A DNA stretch of 64,000 bases from Alnus glutinosa (GCF_958979055.1 NC_084894.1:26000116-26064115); one strand, 5' to 3'. Counted from the stretch's first letter, positions 22,488 through 33,944 are shown. Made by a program: numbers and translations. Notes: generated from the letters alone by a model not told the origin.

Positions 22488-25407
22488 TAATTTGATTAAA
22501 GATGAAAAATGATTATTTATGTGAATAAATAAACGATCAATTGTTTTATAAATATTTTCAACTGATTTAATAAACTGTGTTTTAATAAAACTGATAATTA
22601 ATTTATAACCGTAAATTACCGAGTTAAAATAGACTAATAATTAATCAATAGATTAATTAGCTTTATCTTATAATGGTGCAAAATATTATTTGACAATTTA
22701 TTATTTAGTGTAATAATAATGTGTATTTATGTTCGAAATAAAATATCTTTTTATAAAACGAATAGGCTAAAAACAAGTTTAGAATAATAGTTGTTATGAG
22801 ACGGATTTTATTAAAAAGACCCGATGTATAAAACTCTAACAGCTGAATATTAGAACAATCAGCCGTCGTCATCCCTGCGTTTTATTTCATTAAAATGTTT
22901 TTAAAACCCTTTATTCAGACGACACGTTCTCCAGCTCCCTCCACTCATCACCCTCACAGTTTTTAAAATTGACTCAGCACCCTGCGGCACCAACCCACGG
23001 CACTCATGACTCTCACAATAATAAAGCAGATCATTTTCTCTGCAAAATCGCACCCTTCTTTCCAGCTCTTCTTCAATATTATATGTACTTATTATATTCC
23101 ATTTCTTATAACAAAATCGCACTCCTCTTCTTTCTAGTCCATCACCAATATTATATGTACTTATTATATTCCATTTCTTATAACAAAATCGCACTCATTT
23201 TCTTTCTAGCCCATCACCAATATTATATGTACTTATTATATTCCATAGTGGCCAGGCATCATCATGATGTTGGCTTTTTATTTTATTACCCCTTCATTAT
23301 TTTATTATCTCCTTCTTCCTCCTTATATTCCTTCTTCACTTACTCGAAAATGGACGGAAGCAGAGTAATAGAACCTAGCAGTAGCTGGCACAAATCCATG
23401 TTGCAGTTCCATGAACCCGGAAGCCATATCCGGTGTGCTGACCCGGAATCACCAGGAATCCGGATCTTTAGCCAAAACCCAGCTCATGCAACCCGTACTT
23501 TGATCGGCAGCAACCTGAAGCTCAGCAAACCCGGAACCCATGAACCTGCAATTCAGGCCTAGAACCCGCCGGCAACCGAGACCCGTAGCAGATCCGGCAT
23601 GAGCCCAGCCCGATCATGACCCAGTAGCAAAAATCCGACGAAGCCGAGTCTTCTGTTCTTCCAGATCTGATCAAATCAGTGACACCGTGACCCCGTAAAT
23701 CCCGAAGACCACCAATGAAGACGAAACCAAGCTAAACCCAAACTGAAGCCTACCGATCGTGAAACCCGAACCTTTTCTGTCAAATGACCCGTGCAACCAA
23801 AGTGTGCAGTTTGACCCGTAGCCTGGAACCCTTGAGCCCATAAACCTCGGCCCAACCCCGAGACCACTGAAGCCCATAATCCGAAACCCTTAAGCCCGAG
23901 ACCCATAAGCCCAGTAGCAAGCCCAAGACCGAGACTCAAGCCCTTGACCCGAGACCCATCGGCCCGAGACCCTAACCAATGAGCCCGACCCATGACCCGA
24001 ACCCGGTACCCGACCCGGAACCCTGACCCGCCGGCGACTTTTCCGGCCACTTTCCGGTGACTTTTCCGGCTATTTTTCCAGCGACCAAACTCACCGTTTC
24101 GCTGGATTTTCGAGTGAAAATCCTTAATGTGAGTTTCTAAATTAGCCTAAAAGTATATAATTGCATAAAATCAATTAATTAGTATTTTAGATTATAACGT
24201 TAATAATTGTGGAATTGAATATTTTTATTATTAACTTATTAACGTATATTAATATGTTTGATTTAAGAATAACTTTTATATGTGCTAAGGATAATAATAT
24301 TCTCGGTTCATATATTTATAATTATATTAAGTGTTTAAACCAATTGTGGAATAAATTGATAATCCAAGCTATTAAAATAGGATGTTTTATAGAAAATGAG
24401 ATAAACTAATAAAAATTATGTAAACGATTTTCCGAGTAAAACAATAAATGTGTCATTGTGAATATAATAGGTAATATTTATGAATGATGATGAATAATGT
24501 TTTATGTGTATATGTATTTATGATTATGCAGATGATGAACTGAAAAACGGTACAAAAGAACTGTGAGTATTCCTTACTCACTCAGGGTGATACAAGTAGA
24601 GCTTTCATTAATGTTTGATTTATGCTTTATTTAATAAGTATGCATCTTGTTTGTAGCATATTGTTTGTATTAGGTCATATTTTAGTATTAGGGCATAGAG
24701 ACAGATAGGAAGCCGTGAGAGAGTGACAGACAACCCAGCAGGTGGGTTTGAAACTCTGTGATGGATTGAGGCTCTGCGTGAGATAGACATCCATGGATTT
24801 TGTGGGATTTGAGGCCCTGTGAGAGATAGACAACCCTAGTATGTGGGTTTGGTACTCTGAGAGGGATAGACAACCCAGGAACTGAGGCCTTAAGAAAAGG
24901 ATCCTTAGTGAAAGGCCGTAGAAAATGATAAGGATTTCAGATTGTCATCATATTGTTGCACTGCATTTTGTTGCATCACATATATTTAAATAAATCAGTA
25001 ATCTTTTATTATTGAAAGCAGTTGACTGACCCATATATTTATATATGGGCGGTTTAGCCAATTATGCAGGTACGAAAGATTAAAGCTCAAGAGATGTTAT
25101 AGCTATGGATGCATAGTTTATATTCTTCAGTGTTATTAGCATTTTATGTTGACAAATTTACTAGTGATTTTATATGTATGCTTTCGTGTCATTATGGACA
25201 CCTATTTCCTTGTATTTGTTACAAGTATTTTTCTAATGAAAATCTAGAGGTATTTAATTTAAAGGCTCTAATGTGTTATTTAATCCAAACCTATTAGATA
25301 AATTATATTTTCCGCTGCCAATTTATACTCTGATGATGTAGTAATGTCACGTGGAAATCGAAATTTTCACTTACGCCTTTTTGTAAAAGGCGGGGCGTTA
25401 CATTAAG
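22453..25407 (+). mobile_element. Solo LTR (2,945 bp) with TTAAG target duplication, probably Ty3/Gypsy chromovirus (Tekay-like)
   Basis: The element runs 22,458-25,402, beginning TGTAGCGCCCC and ending GGGGCGTTACA, with TTAAG at 22,453-22,457 and 25,403-25,407. Ends of this TGTAACxCCC type and a length near 3 kb are usual for long LTRs of the Tekay/Del group. No primer site, gag or polymerase is present, which fits a solo LTR left by LTR-LTR recombination. Inside are 72-bp tandem repeats (about 23,040-23,250), a stretch rich in gacccgagaccc motifs (about 23,560-24,060) and a gatagacaaccc repeat patch (about 24,690-24,890). The strand is given by convention only. The short open frames inside are not supported as genes. 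Confidence 0.8.
23040..23250. repeat. 72-bp tandem repeat inside the solo LTR
   Basis: The block caatattatatgtacttatt occurs at 23,074, 23,146 and 23,218, exactly 72 bp apart, with ttcttataacaaaatcgcac between. About 2.6 to 3 copies. Confidence 0.9.
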
Positions 25408-26541
25408 TCAGCCGCTAGCAGTCCTAATGATAGCAAAGCCGAACCTGAGCCTAAACCTGAAGACACTCCTCCATTTGAAGAGAGTTGTATAAGTCTAATC
25501 AACCGAATCCATATTAAAAAATGGTATTCCAAGGTTAGAATTAAGATTCAAGATTTTGAGTTATCTGTAGTTGTATTAATTGATACAGGTGCAGATCTGA
25601 ACTGTATACAAGAAGGACTTGTTCCTACGAAGTATTACAGTAAGTTTAAGGAGAATTTGCGTTCTGCTAATGGCAGCAAGATGCAAATTACTTTTGAGAT
25701 TAGCAAAGCCCATGTGTGTCAAGAAAAGGTTTGTTTCAAAACATCATTTGTCTTGGTTAAGAATATGACTAATAAAGTCATACTAGGTTTACCTTTCATT
25801 ACTCTGTTGTATCCTTTTACGACAGATCAGGATGGTTTAATTACCTATCCTATGGATGAAAAGGTTAAGTTTAAGTTTCTGGCTAAACCAGAATTAAGTC
25901 AATTGAATGCTTTCAAAAGCAATTCAATTTCTAAGTCTGTTAACCTAATCAAGTCTAAGACCCAACAGATAGGGTTTTTACAAGAGGAGATTAAGGTTAA
26001 AAGAATTGAAGAACAACTGAGCCAAAAGACCCTTCAGCAAAGAATCCAACTCTTTGAGGAAAGGATCAAAAGTGAAGTTTGTTCTGATGTCCCTACTGCC
26101 TTTTGGCATAGGAAGAAGAACACTGTAAGCCTTCCTTATATCAAAGACTTTGATGAAGGAAGAATCACCACTAAGGCTAGACCCATCCAGATGAGTCAAG
26201 AAGTTACTGAATTTTGTCGGAAGGAAATAGAAGATCTTTCAAGCAAAGGCATAATTCGTAAGAGTAAGTCACATTGGTCCTGTTCAGCCTTTTATGTCCA
26301 GAAAAACGCTGAACTTGAGAGAGGAGCCCTTAAGTTAGTTATTAACTACAAGCCCCTCATCAAAGTCCTAGAATGGATAAGATATCCAATTCCAAATAAG
26401 AGAAACCTAATCAATAGGTTAAGATCCATGATCTTCTCTAAGTTTGATATGAAAAGAAAATTTTGGCAAATCCAAAATCATAAGCATAAAAATACTCTTT
26501 TCATGACTTTTGATCTAAGTAGTAACTTTTCAGCCCTATAA
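25403..26541 (+). pseudogene. Viral ORF1, protease and truncated reverse transcriptase part
   Basis: It continues the ORF1 frame beyond the solo LTR; the element sits between two codons, and without the inserted bases the frame would be the same. An aspartic protease motif IDTGADL lies at about 25,579-25,599. The start of a reverse transcriptase follows (KARPIQMSQEVTEFCRKEI, then a CSAFYV segment and KFDMKRKFWQIQ, with the first catalytic aspartate). A stop arrives at 26,541. The region with the second catalytic pair (YxDD), the connection and RNase H are absent, deleted between here and ORF2. The N-terminal half of the polymerase alone would be inactive. Confidence 0.85.
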
Positions 26542-26687
26542 ATAAATACTCCATTTATTGGATATGTTTAAGTTTATTATTCGATCCTTTGAATAATATA
26601 TCTAAGTATTTTCCAAAAATGTTTTTTAAGCATAATGTCATTTCTGAATTTTGGATTGTTTCTAACCTCTTCATTTTTCAGGACAAA

Positions 26688-28391
26688 ATGACCCCTCCTA
26701 AGTCTCTTTCTTCCACAGAAGAAAGAAAAGATAAATTAGCTAAGATAATTAAGAAATGGAATTTCCCACCGGAAATTCAAAATCCTGAGCACCTAACCCT
26801 AACAGGGAAAGGGATAGCTAAGGTAGACTATGTAGATGGACCAGCGGAAAGTCTGAAAAAAGTCTCCCAACAGATTGAGTTCTTCAATCTGGAAAATCCT
26901 AAGCACCTGACTCCAGCGAAGGAAGGAACAGCTAAGGTGGTTGAGTATGCAGAAAGACCAGCGGAGCGTCTGCAGAAAAAATCTCAACAGATTGATCCCT
27001 TCAATTTGGTAAATCCTAAGCGCCTGACTCCAGCGGAGAAGGGAAAAGCTAAGGTAAATGAGTACGGAGAATCTCCAACAGAGATTCAACAGAAAGTTCC
27101 TCAACAGATTGAGTTCTTCAATCTGGATAAGACTAATAGTATTATCATGGAAGAAGTCCTTCAAACTTCAACCAAATATTCAAAGGGTGATATCAACAAT
27201 TACCCTCTTCATATTCAAATACTATTAGATAATTTAACTCAAGCTTTCCTAAAATGTCATAAGAGTCTTCATGACAAGTCTATGAAAGCCACTGAGTATC
27301 ATTTAAGCTGCAATAAGATTTTGCTACAATCTGTTGCATCCACAAGTTCTAAGCGGATTCGATCTCCCACTGAGATCTACCAGCTCCAAAGGATCAGTCC
27401 TAAGGAAATGGGAAAAATCCGACAAAGGGTTCTCGACCTTCCTAGCGAGATCCAAAACCTAATTTTTCTAAGTCCAGTACACACTGAATTCTTTGACAGG
27501 TGAATTCGGAGAATGATGCTGATTACTAATGGAAAAGATTTTGAGTACAAGAAAGTCTTTGGAATAAAGACTCTTCGTGTTTTTTAGCCTCACTGTGAGT
27601 TCCCAGGGTTAATTTATGTCCCTGACAAAGAGTATGGCCTCTCAAGGCAACTATGGAATGGTGACTGGGATCACTTTGAGATTGGATGTCCTGAATTAGG
27701 AGCTCAGCTCTTTGAAGAAGGATTCCTGTATTATTACCCAGTTAAGCGCCTGGAAGAATTACGTGGCTTTCCTAACATAGTCTGTGATACTGTCAAAAGC
27801 ATCCAGGATGAGCATCTGAGAACAAGGACGAAGATCAACAGTCCTATTATCCTAAGGATCTGGAGCAAAGTTCCAGAATTTGATCCCAATAATTTCATGG
27901 AAGTTAAGCCTGCTAAGCATTGCATCCTCATTAATCCTTCAGTTAGTGATTATGCTGCAGAACTAAGGATGTGAAGAATCCCCTTGAAGTTTGAAGATCC
28001 CCTGAGCATTATGAATCTCTGGAGAATTGTTAAGAAGGGATTTATGATGAACGCGGTCCAAGAAATAAGAAATAGACCCGTTTTAGCAAAGAATAATAGA
28101 ATAATTATTTTTGGCAAAGACATGTCTGTTCTGGGTATTTGGGGCAAACGCCTCAAAGTAAGCAACTACCGTTACAGCAATGGGCAATGGTGGAGCAAAA
28201 CAGATAAGGATCCAAAAGACCTGATAGATCACAATCAGTTTTCAGGTTCTGACGGAACATGGCATCTGGACTACTGCACCACCTGTGAAGAATGGGGTCA
28301 CAATGACTGTGACTTCGTTGATGATAGGGCATGGGAAGGTTCTCTTACCCACTATGATCCCTATGATGATGAGTACGTCGATGATGATTAA
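26688..28391 (+). pseudogene. Viral ORF2 with three in-frame stops
   Basis: Likely start ATG at 26,688 (the open stretch itself extends upstream to 26,589). One frame runs to 28,391 with premature stops TGA 27,501-27,503, TAG 27,585-27,587 and TGA 27,972-27,974. The N-terminal part contains three imperfect repeats of about 41 residues built around FNLxNPKxLTPAxxGxAKV and QQIEFFNL. The C-terminal part has a WHLDYCTTCEEWGHNDC segment that could bind zinc, then an acidic tail. Its function is unknown. Position and partner genes match the ORF2 that I recall for florendoviruses. An inverted fragment at 29,425-29,666 has a sense codon where this copy has the TAG. Confidence 0.8.
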
Positions 28392-28964
28392 TCCAGAACT
28401 AAACTGTGTTTTCTACCATCGGCACAAAAGAAAGTTTTAAGCAGTGCCTTCACCCGTCGGCACAAAAAGACAAAAGTGAACAGTATTTTGTCGGCCACCC
28501 GACACGGTACTATTCATGAATAGTGACTTTTTCACTGTTCATCCTGATTTCACCATGCTTTCGGTGTGAGTTACCTGAAGTTAAAGCAGAAAGAATTCGC
28601 TTTCGGTGCACGCCTGACAGAACGCTGGCATCCCTTGATTCCAGCCCTAAGCCCTTCTAAAGCCTTTATAAGCAGCAGAAGACTGAAGTTCAAGACAGAG
28701 TTTATTTGAGTAAAAGAGTTACTTCTTAAACTCACCCTGAACCTCTCATAAGTCAAACACTTGTAATTTGTAAATGTATATTTTCAGTGTTTCTGAGTAT
28801 AAGCTTGTAATCGCCAGTTGCATTCTGGCCTGAGTTTATTTGTAAGTTTTACATTCAAGTTATTTTGAATCTAAGCATTACTTTAAGTTCATTTCATGAT
28901 CTTTGAATACTCTCTTATTTTGTATTCAAATTTTGATATGCAAATTAATATGCACATTTATTTG
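28392..28964 (+). promoter_or_regulatory. Viral intergenic region with probable promoter
   Basis: Non-coding stretch after ORF2. A TATA-like tttataagcagcag at about 28,665-28,678 follows a segment with two related cgg(c/t)acaaaa(g/a)a repeats (about 28,420-28,470) and short direct repeats of actattcatgaatagtgac type. Caulimovirid promoters usually lie here, upstream of the primer site, so this could have driven the pregenomic RNA. No activity can be inferred from sequence alone. Confidence 0.5.
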
Positions 28965-29363
28965 TTCATCTATGCTCGCCACCACTCTGTCCACTACACA
29001 ACCACCACATTCTACTATTAAGCCCCCACTCCCTGCTTCCACCCCCCCCCCCCCCCTTTTAGTATCAGAGCCATAAGTGTTGAGTTGAGTCCTGTTATAA
29101 TCTGAGCATCCGCCCAAGTGGCTGGTTATTTTGCTTATTCTGCTATTGTTTCAAGTTTGTCTGTTACACCACTCTCTGTTAAGATTCTAGGGTGAATAGG
29201 AAAAGGACACTGCCGTCAACGTGCCGTCAGCACAGTCGAGAGTCGAGGGAAGGGCCAAGTAAGTCGGGAGGACACACGGATAGGACACAGACGTATGACT
29301 AGGGAGACCTAGTTGGAGAAAAGAGATGAAGTGTGGTAGAGAGATGTCTCGCGGTAGAGAGAC
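28965..29363 (+). repeat. Viral intergenic region, right copy (about 399 bp)
   Basis: Direct repeat of 18,496-18,885. It has an expanded C tract (about 29,042-29,056) before the primer-site relic at about 29,060 and ends in a palindromic patch (agagatgtctc...gagacatctct). Beyond 29,363 the sequence leaves the viral leader and enters a short stretch with taccagggggactt twice. Confidence 0.9.
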
Positions 29364-29424
29364 ATCTCTACCAGGGGGACTTAAAGCCTTTTATGGTCTT
29401 AAAGCCTAAGCCTACCAGGGGGAC

Positions 29425-29666
29425 TTAGGAAAGTAACGTAATTCTTCCAGGTGCTTAACTGGGTAATAAGACAGGAATCCTTCTTCAAAGAGCTGAGCTC
29501 CTAATTCAGGACATCCAATCTCAAAGTGATCCCAGTCACCATTCCATAATTGCCTTGAGAGGCCATACTCTTTGTCAGGGACATAAATTAACCCTGGGAA
29601 CTCACAATGAGGCTCAAAAACACGAAGAGTCTTTATCCCAAAGACTTTCTTGTACTCAAAATCCTT
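29425..29666 (-). repeat. Inverted ORF2 fragment of the viral element (242 bp)
   Basis: Reverse complement of about 27,534-27,775 with a few differences. It abuts a TA tract on its right. Together with the inverted coat fragment at the left edge, it shows that the locus holds pieces of at least two viral copies in opposite orientations. Confidence 0.88.
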
Positions 29667-29945
29667 TCACTAATATATATATATATATATAATAACCATT
29701 AATAACTTAATATGTTAATTTGACATACTAAATACTATTATCAAAGTATTATAATTAATATGTAATACTATATTTACTTAGCTAGTATATTATATGCTTA
29801 TTTAGTATATATATGTTAATTAACTAGATAATATGTTAGTTTATGAACTAACTAGTTAGTATGTTAATTAATACACACACATAAAAATATTAAGTAACAT
29901 ATATAACATATATTACTTAATTACTAATATATAACTAATTTTTAG

Positions 29946-30032
<87 letters not shown>

Positions 30033-30899
30033 AAATATGAATGAGCTAACGAGTCGAAATAACGAGCCAAGCGAGCAATTCGGTCGAGCTTTAAACGAAT
30101 TGAACTCGTGAACCCCGATCGAGTTTTGTCGAGCGAGTCAAGTATGTATCACTTACTAATCGAGTGAGTTTCTATAGTATCAAGCTCGAGTTTGGATCGA
30201 GCTAAACCGAGCAGATATCGAGCAGGTTGTCGAATGGACTAGTTTATTTACATCCCTAGATGAATCAATTGACAGAGAGAGAGAAAAGTTTCTTTAGTTA
30301 TTCTCGTTTGTACGAGAATGAGATTTGAGTGTATTGGGGTTTTGAGATTTGAGTGGTTTTCTCTCAATAACCATCTTTATGGTGAATTTCTTCGTGATTG
30401 CCTCCGTCAGTGGATGTACCTCATATTGAAGAAACCGCTTAAATCTTAGTATCATATGTAATTAATTTAATTTTGCTATCTTCTTATTTTTCGCATCTCA
30501 CGGGTATTGGAAAATAGGATTAAATATTGTATTACATATTAAATATAAAACTTTGATAATAGTATTTAGTATGTTAAACTAACATATTAAGTTATTGATA
30601 GTTAGTGTGGAGGTTGTTCATAAACTCGGGCTTGAATTCCGCTTTGATCATACATTGAAAAATTTAATAGCATACATTGAGCTCTAGTTGAGCCTACTTT
30701 GTCGAGTAACCCGATTTGGCTCGGCTTGACTCGAATGTCATTTTCAAAGCTCGAGCTCATCCGAGTTTTAAACGAGTCGAGCTTGAACACGCATTTTATA
30801 GCTCGGCTTGAATTCAACCTCGACTATTTAAGCTCGACTCATAAACGAGCCAGTCTTGAAATCTTAAAACTCAACTGGGCTCGGTTCAATTACATCCCT
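29667..30899. other. AT-rich inverted-repeat and transposon debris right of the viral locus; no gene
   Basis: Contains TA tracts at about 29,672-29,690 and 29,950-30,030, the latter about 80 bp. About 29,692-29,752 is the reverse complement of about 30,548-30,605. About 30,036-30,256 and 30,650-30,899 are rich in gagctcg/cgagctc motifs and end with tacatcccta, typical of non-autonomous hAT-like elements. A relic of a Copia LTR lies between them. No coding potential is supported. Confidence 0.55.
30290..30525 (+). mobile_element. Diverged Copia LTR fragment
   Basis: The order ttgagtgtattggggttt, gattgcctccgtcagtggatgtacctc, cttaaatcttagtatc and ggaaaataggat matches the right half of the LTR at 6,520-6,750, with many substitutions. 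No internal sequence follows, so it is a remnant. Confidence 0.75.
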
Positions 30900-32587
30900 A
30901 TTTGCCCCTATAATTTTCCTCTTTTATTTTTCTTTTCTATTTTTAAAAATCCTAGCTTAAAATTGATATACCTTGGTGGCAATCTTCCATCACAAATATT
31001 TGCTCCTTTTCAATTGCAGTATATACATGTATTATGACAACTAAAACATGAGCTCTTTTGGCTTTAGAATTTTCCATTTGGGTCTTGACAATCTAAGAGT
31101 TGGTCTTCATTTGACATTGATATATACCAAAGGTTATTTGCTGGTTCTTCTGTTTATGCGTTTTCTGTATGAGAATTGCTAGACATATTTCCCTGTAGCA
31201 ACAATAGTAGGAGATGGAAGTTTCACCTGCTTAATTTACTGATAGTGGTAATTAAGAAGCATGGGACTTTTTTTTTAGTTAAAATTTAGCTAAATTTTGG
31301 CCAGCGGGATGCGAATGCTTTTATTGTGAATTGGGTTTCATTCCATGGATCTTAATGATTGTTGAATTTTGTTACTCTTTTCTGGCACGCTCTCCTCTAT
31401 GAAGTGGAATGTTCCTTAACTTCCTTCCATTTAACTCACATCCATTTCCTGATTTCCCTTAACCCTAAAGAGCTTTCACAGATAAACCTTTGTAATCATC
31501 ATCCCCATGGTATCCATTTTGACCTAATATAATCCACTCTATTTAGTTCATATTAATCCATACATCTCTGCCATCTAGAAGCGATGACAACACAGAATGT
31601 AAATGAGAACTTTCCTACAACCATAGGATTGCCCAACAAGCTACAGCAAGAACAACCAGAGATAAGAACCACAAAATCCATAACAGAGTAATAGCCTGCA
31701 AAAGGGGGATACCTATTGAAAAACAATATTCGGAAAGGGGAGGAGAGTTGAACCAGGAAGCAACATTCTGAATACACAACAAGGTAGAAGATCCAGTAGA
31801 TACAATTGTATTAATTTTTTTTTTTTGATGAATAATACAATTGTATTAAATTAATGTGCACATTAATACAAAAATCATGCACAGAAAATTTTTCCAAAAC
31901 CAGCATGAAATATGGCCACATTGCAGCAGCAAACTAACACGGTTGCTGGTTTAGCTAGGCTGGAAACCCCTTCAGGATTAGCCGGATTGGAATTAGATCG
32001 GTCCTCACTTAATAAGGAATAAGGTGGTCAGAAGACTCCCGGCACCATAACTCCATTGCATCCGAGTTCTCATCTGCCTCAACTCCAGCATTCCAAATTG
32101 ATGAGAGAAAGATATATAGAATCAATGGAAGAAAAGCATGAATAATAGACCAACCAGAGCTTGTAACTCTTATACGAAACAGCAACAGGAACTTCCCTGG
32201 TTACATTACTCATACACAGCTAGCTAGGATGAACCACCATCCATGACAGCATTGTCTCACGCATAGAAACAAAGTGGACAAATTAAGAGGCCAAGACAGT
32301 AACATATATTCAAACGTAATCTATCTTGAGCTACAACAACCCATTAACGATCACTTCTATAGAAGATTTGGGTTAACTAAAGAGTGCACAATTAGCATAA
32401 ACTTCAATTCTATAACGGATTTGGCTTGCCTCTGGTGATCTCCCATGGCTCAAGTAAAGGATGAAGATTGCAAGACGAATTTTAGCCCTTACCATTGTCA
32501 GTGTTTCTTATTCTTGCAATCTTCACTGTTTATTTGAACTATAGGAGATCTCTAGGTATTTAATCACCGGAGGCAAGCCAAATCGTT
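30900..32587. repeat. Right part of unit A, near-identical to 43,655-45,310; no gene recognised
   Basis: About 1.7 kb, closely matching the right end of unit B, including ctcgccattag-free non-coding blocks such as ccatctagaagcgatgacaac (31,575) and catccgagttctcatctgcc (32,060). Short minus-strand frames in both copies are not well conserved as protein. It ends at gccaaatc, where unit B begins. Confidence 0.8.
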
Positions 32588-33679
32588 TATTTACAAAACC
32601 TAGAAAAAGAAATTCATTCTTTATATGAACCCATTGATATGGAATTTTGCGGCCTATAAGCCCATTAGTAGTTACAAAGAATCCAACCCCGCAACAACAG
32701 AATGCGCGCCATATCCAATCTCATGATTGGACTAAAACGTGTGCCCAAACAGTTAAATGGAAAATCTTATAAAAGAGATACGTAGGATAGGTAAGAATGA
32801 ATTTTGGGTCCTAAGCTCAAAACTCTAATTTAACACTTTTATATATATATATTTTTAAGATATATACTGATTTAAAATATGTAATTTTTCGTACTTGTAT
32901 TTAGTTGATACAATGGTTAAATATAATAGAAAATTAATTGCTGCTTTTAACCCACGTAAACAAAGGTGACAACCATAATACTCGGATTAACTTGCATTGA
33001 CCTATTATCTAATAAATTAATGTTAGTCTTTATACTAATTTATAATATATATTTTACAACGATTAATGTAGTGTATTTTAAATAATTTTTTATTGACAAA
33101 AAAATAATAACTTAAAACAAATTACATCAATTTATTTAAAAGAAGTAAGATAAATAAATCTAAATAAAACGGTTTTAGGTTTAACTCAATTATCTATCTT
33201 TCTTATAAAAGTTAGAATTAGACGTGAATAGTTGAAAAAACTATGACAAATGCGAACGTTCTAGAAAAAAGACCTGTTATTTAATAGATGTAAGTCTTTA
33301 TTTTTTTTTTTTTTTTCATTCTTCTATTTTTTTTTTTTTAAAAAAAAAATGTATATTGGTTCTTGAAATTGACATATATTACAAATTACTCTTTATTATA
33401 TAAAAATTACATAATTACCTGAGAATCAATTGTGCAACTATTAAAATAATTACATATGACCCACGTTGGATCTGTAAAGGTTCTTCAAAATACAGGCGTT
33501 AAATGCGTCACGTGAAGTAGGTGGCAATGCGTTAAAGCGAAATGACAACACTATCAACGAAAATGACAACACGCTGAAATTCACGTGCGGAAGAGGCCCA
33601 CATTTTCAATTCCACCTTCCCCCAACTATTTATTTATTATTGCGTTAAATGCTTCATATGATCGAAGTGCTTCTACGCT

Positions 33680-33868
33680 GAAAAAAGTGGACTTGGATCC
33701 TCTCCATTTCAAATGAAATGGAGAGTATCCATTTAGTTATAAGTTAAGGGTATTATTGTCTTTTCACATTCAATGAAAATGTGAAAAGACAACTATACCC
33801 TTAATTTTATACTAAATGGATACTTTCCATTTCATTTGAAATGGAGAGGATCATGTTCCGAAAAAAGT
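33680..33868. mobile_element. 171-bp hairpin MITE with 9-bp target duplication
   Basis: The element is 33,689-33,859, flanked by GAAAAAAGT (33,680-33,688 and 33,860-33,868). Its arms are near-perfect inverted repeats (ggatcctctccatttcaaat and its complement), with a second inverted pair inside (cttttcacatt/aatgtgaaaag). Unit A at about 5,744 has the uninterrupted target. A 9-bp duplication suggests the Mutator group. Confidence 0.9.
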
Positions 33869-33944
33869 CATGTGCGATGAAGCAGAAAATCGTCGGAGCA
33901 AAAGAAATAAAAATGAACTTTGCCTTTTTGGGTTGTGAAAAAGA

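Larger units (their letters stand above)
17679..29666. mobile_element. Endogenous caulimovirid (florendovirus-like pararetrovirus) locus, rearranged and defective
   Basis: This is an old integrated copy of a plant DNA virus. In order: an inverted 810-bp coat-region fragment, an intergenic region with a tRNA-Met primer site, a movement/coat frame, a solo-LTR insertion, protease and truncated reverse transcriptase, a second ORF, a second copy of the intergenic region, and an inverted 242-bp ORF2 fragment. The single-frame movement-coat-protease-polymerase order with a downstream ORF2 fits my memory of florendoviruses; a petuvirus relative is the main alternative. Each coding block is broken or truncated, and the polymerase core is missing, so it cannot produce virus. 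It lies between TNL-A and the right part of unit A. Confidence 0.85.
3671..32587. repeat. Segmental duplication unit A (enlarged by later insertions)
   Basis: The left end (tttatttacaaaacctag near 3,680) matches the start of unit B at about 32,588. The right part (30,900-32,587) matches 43,655-45,310. Between these, unit A contains the intact TNL gene that corresponds to the unit B pseudogene. A Copia element of about 3 kb and a viral insertion of about 12 kb are present only in A, which accounts for its greater length (about 29 kb against about 12.7 kb). Confidence 0.75.

Noticed and set aside
23676..24050. 124-codon minus-strand frame rich in Gly in the solo LTR
   Set aside because: It comes from the gacccgagaccc repeat patch and lies in non-coding LTR sequence.
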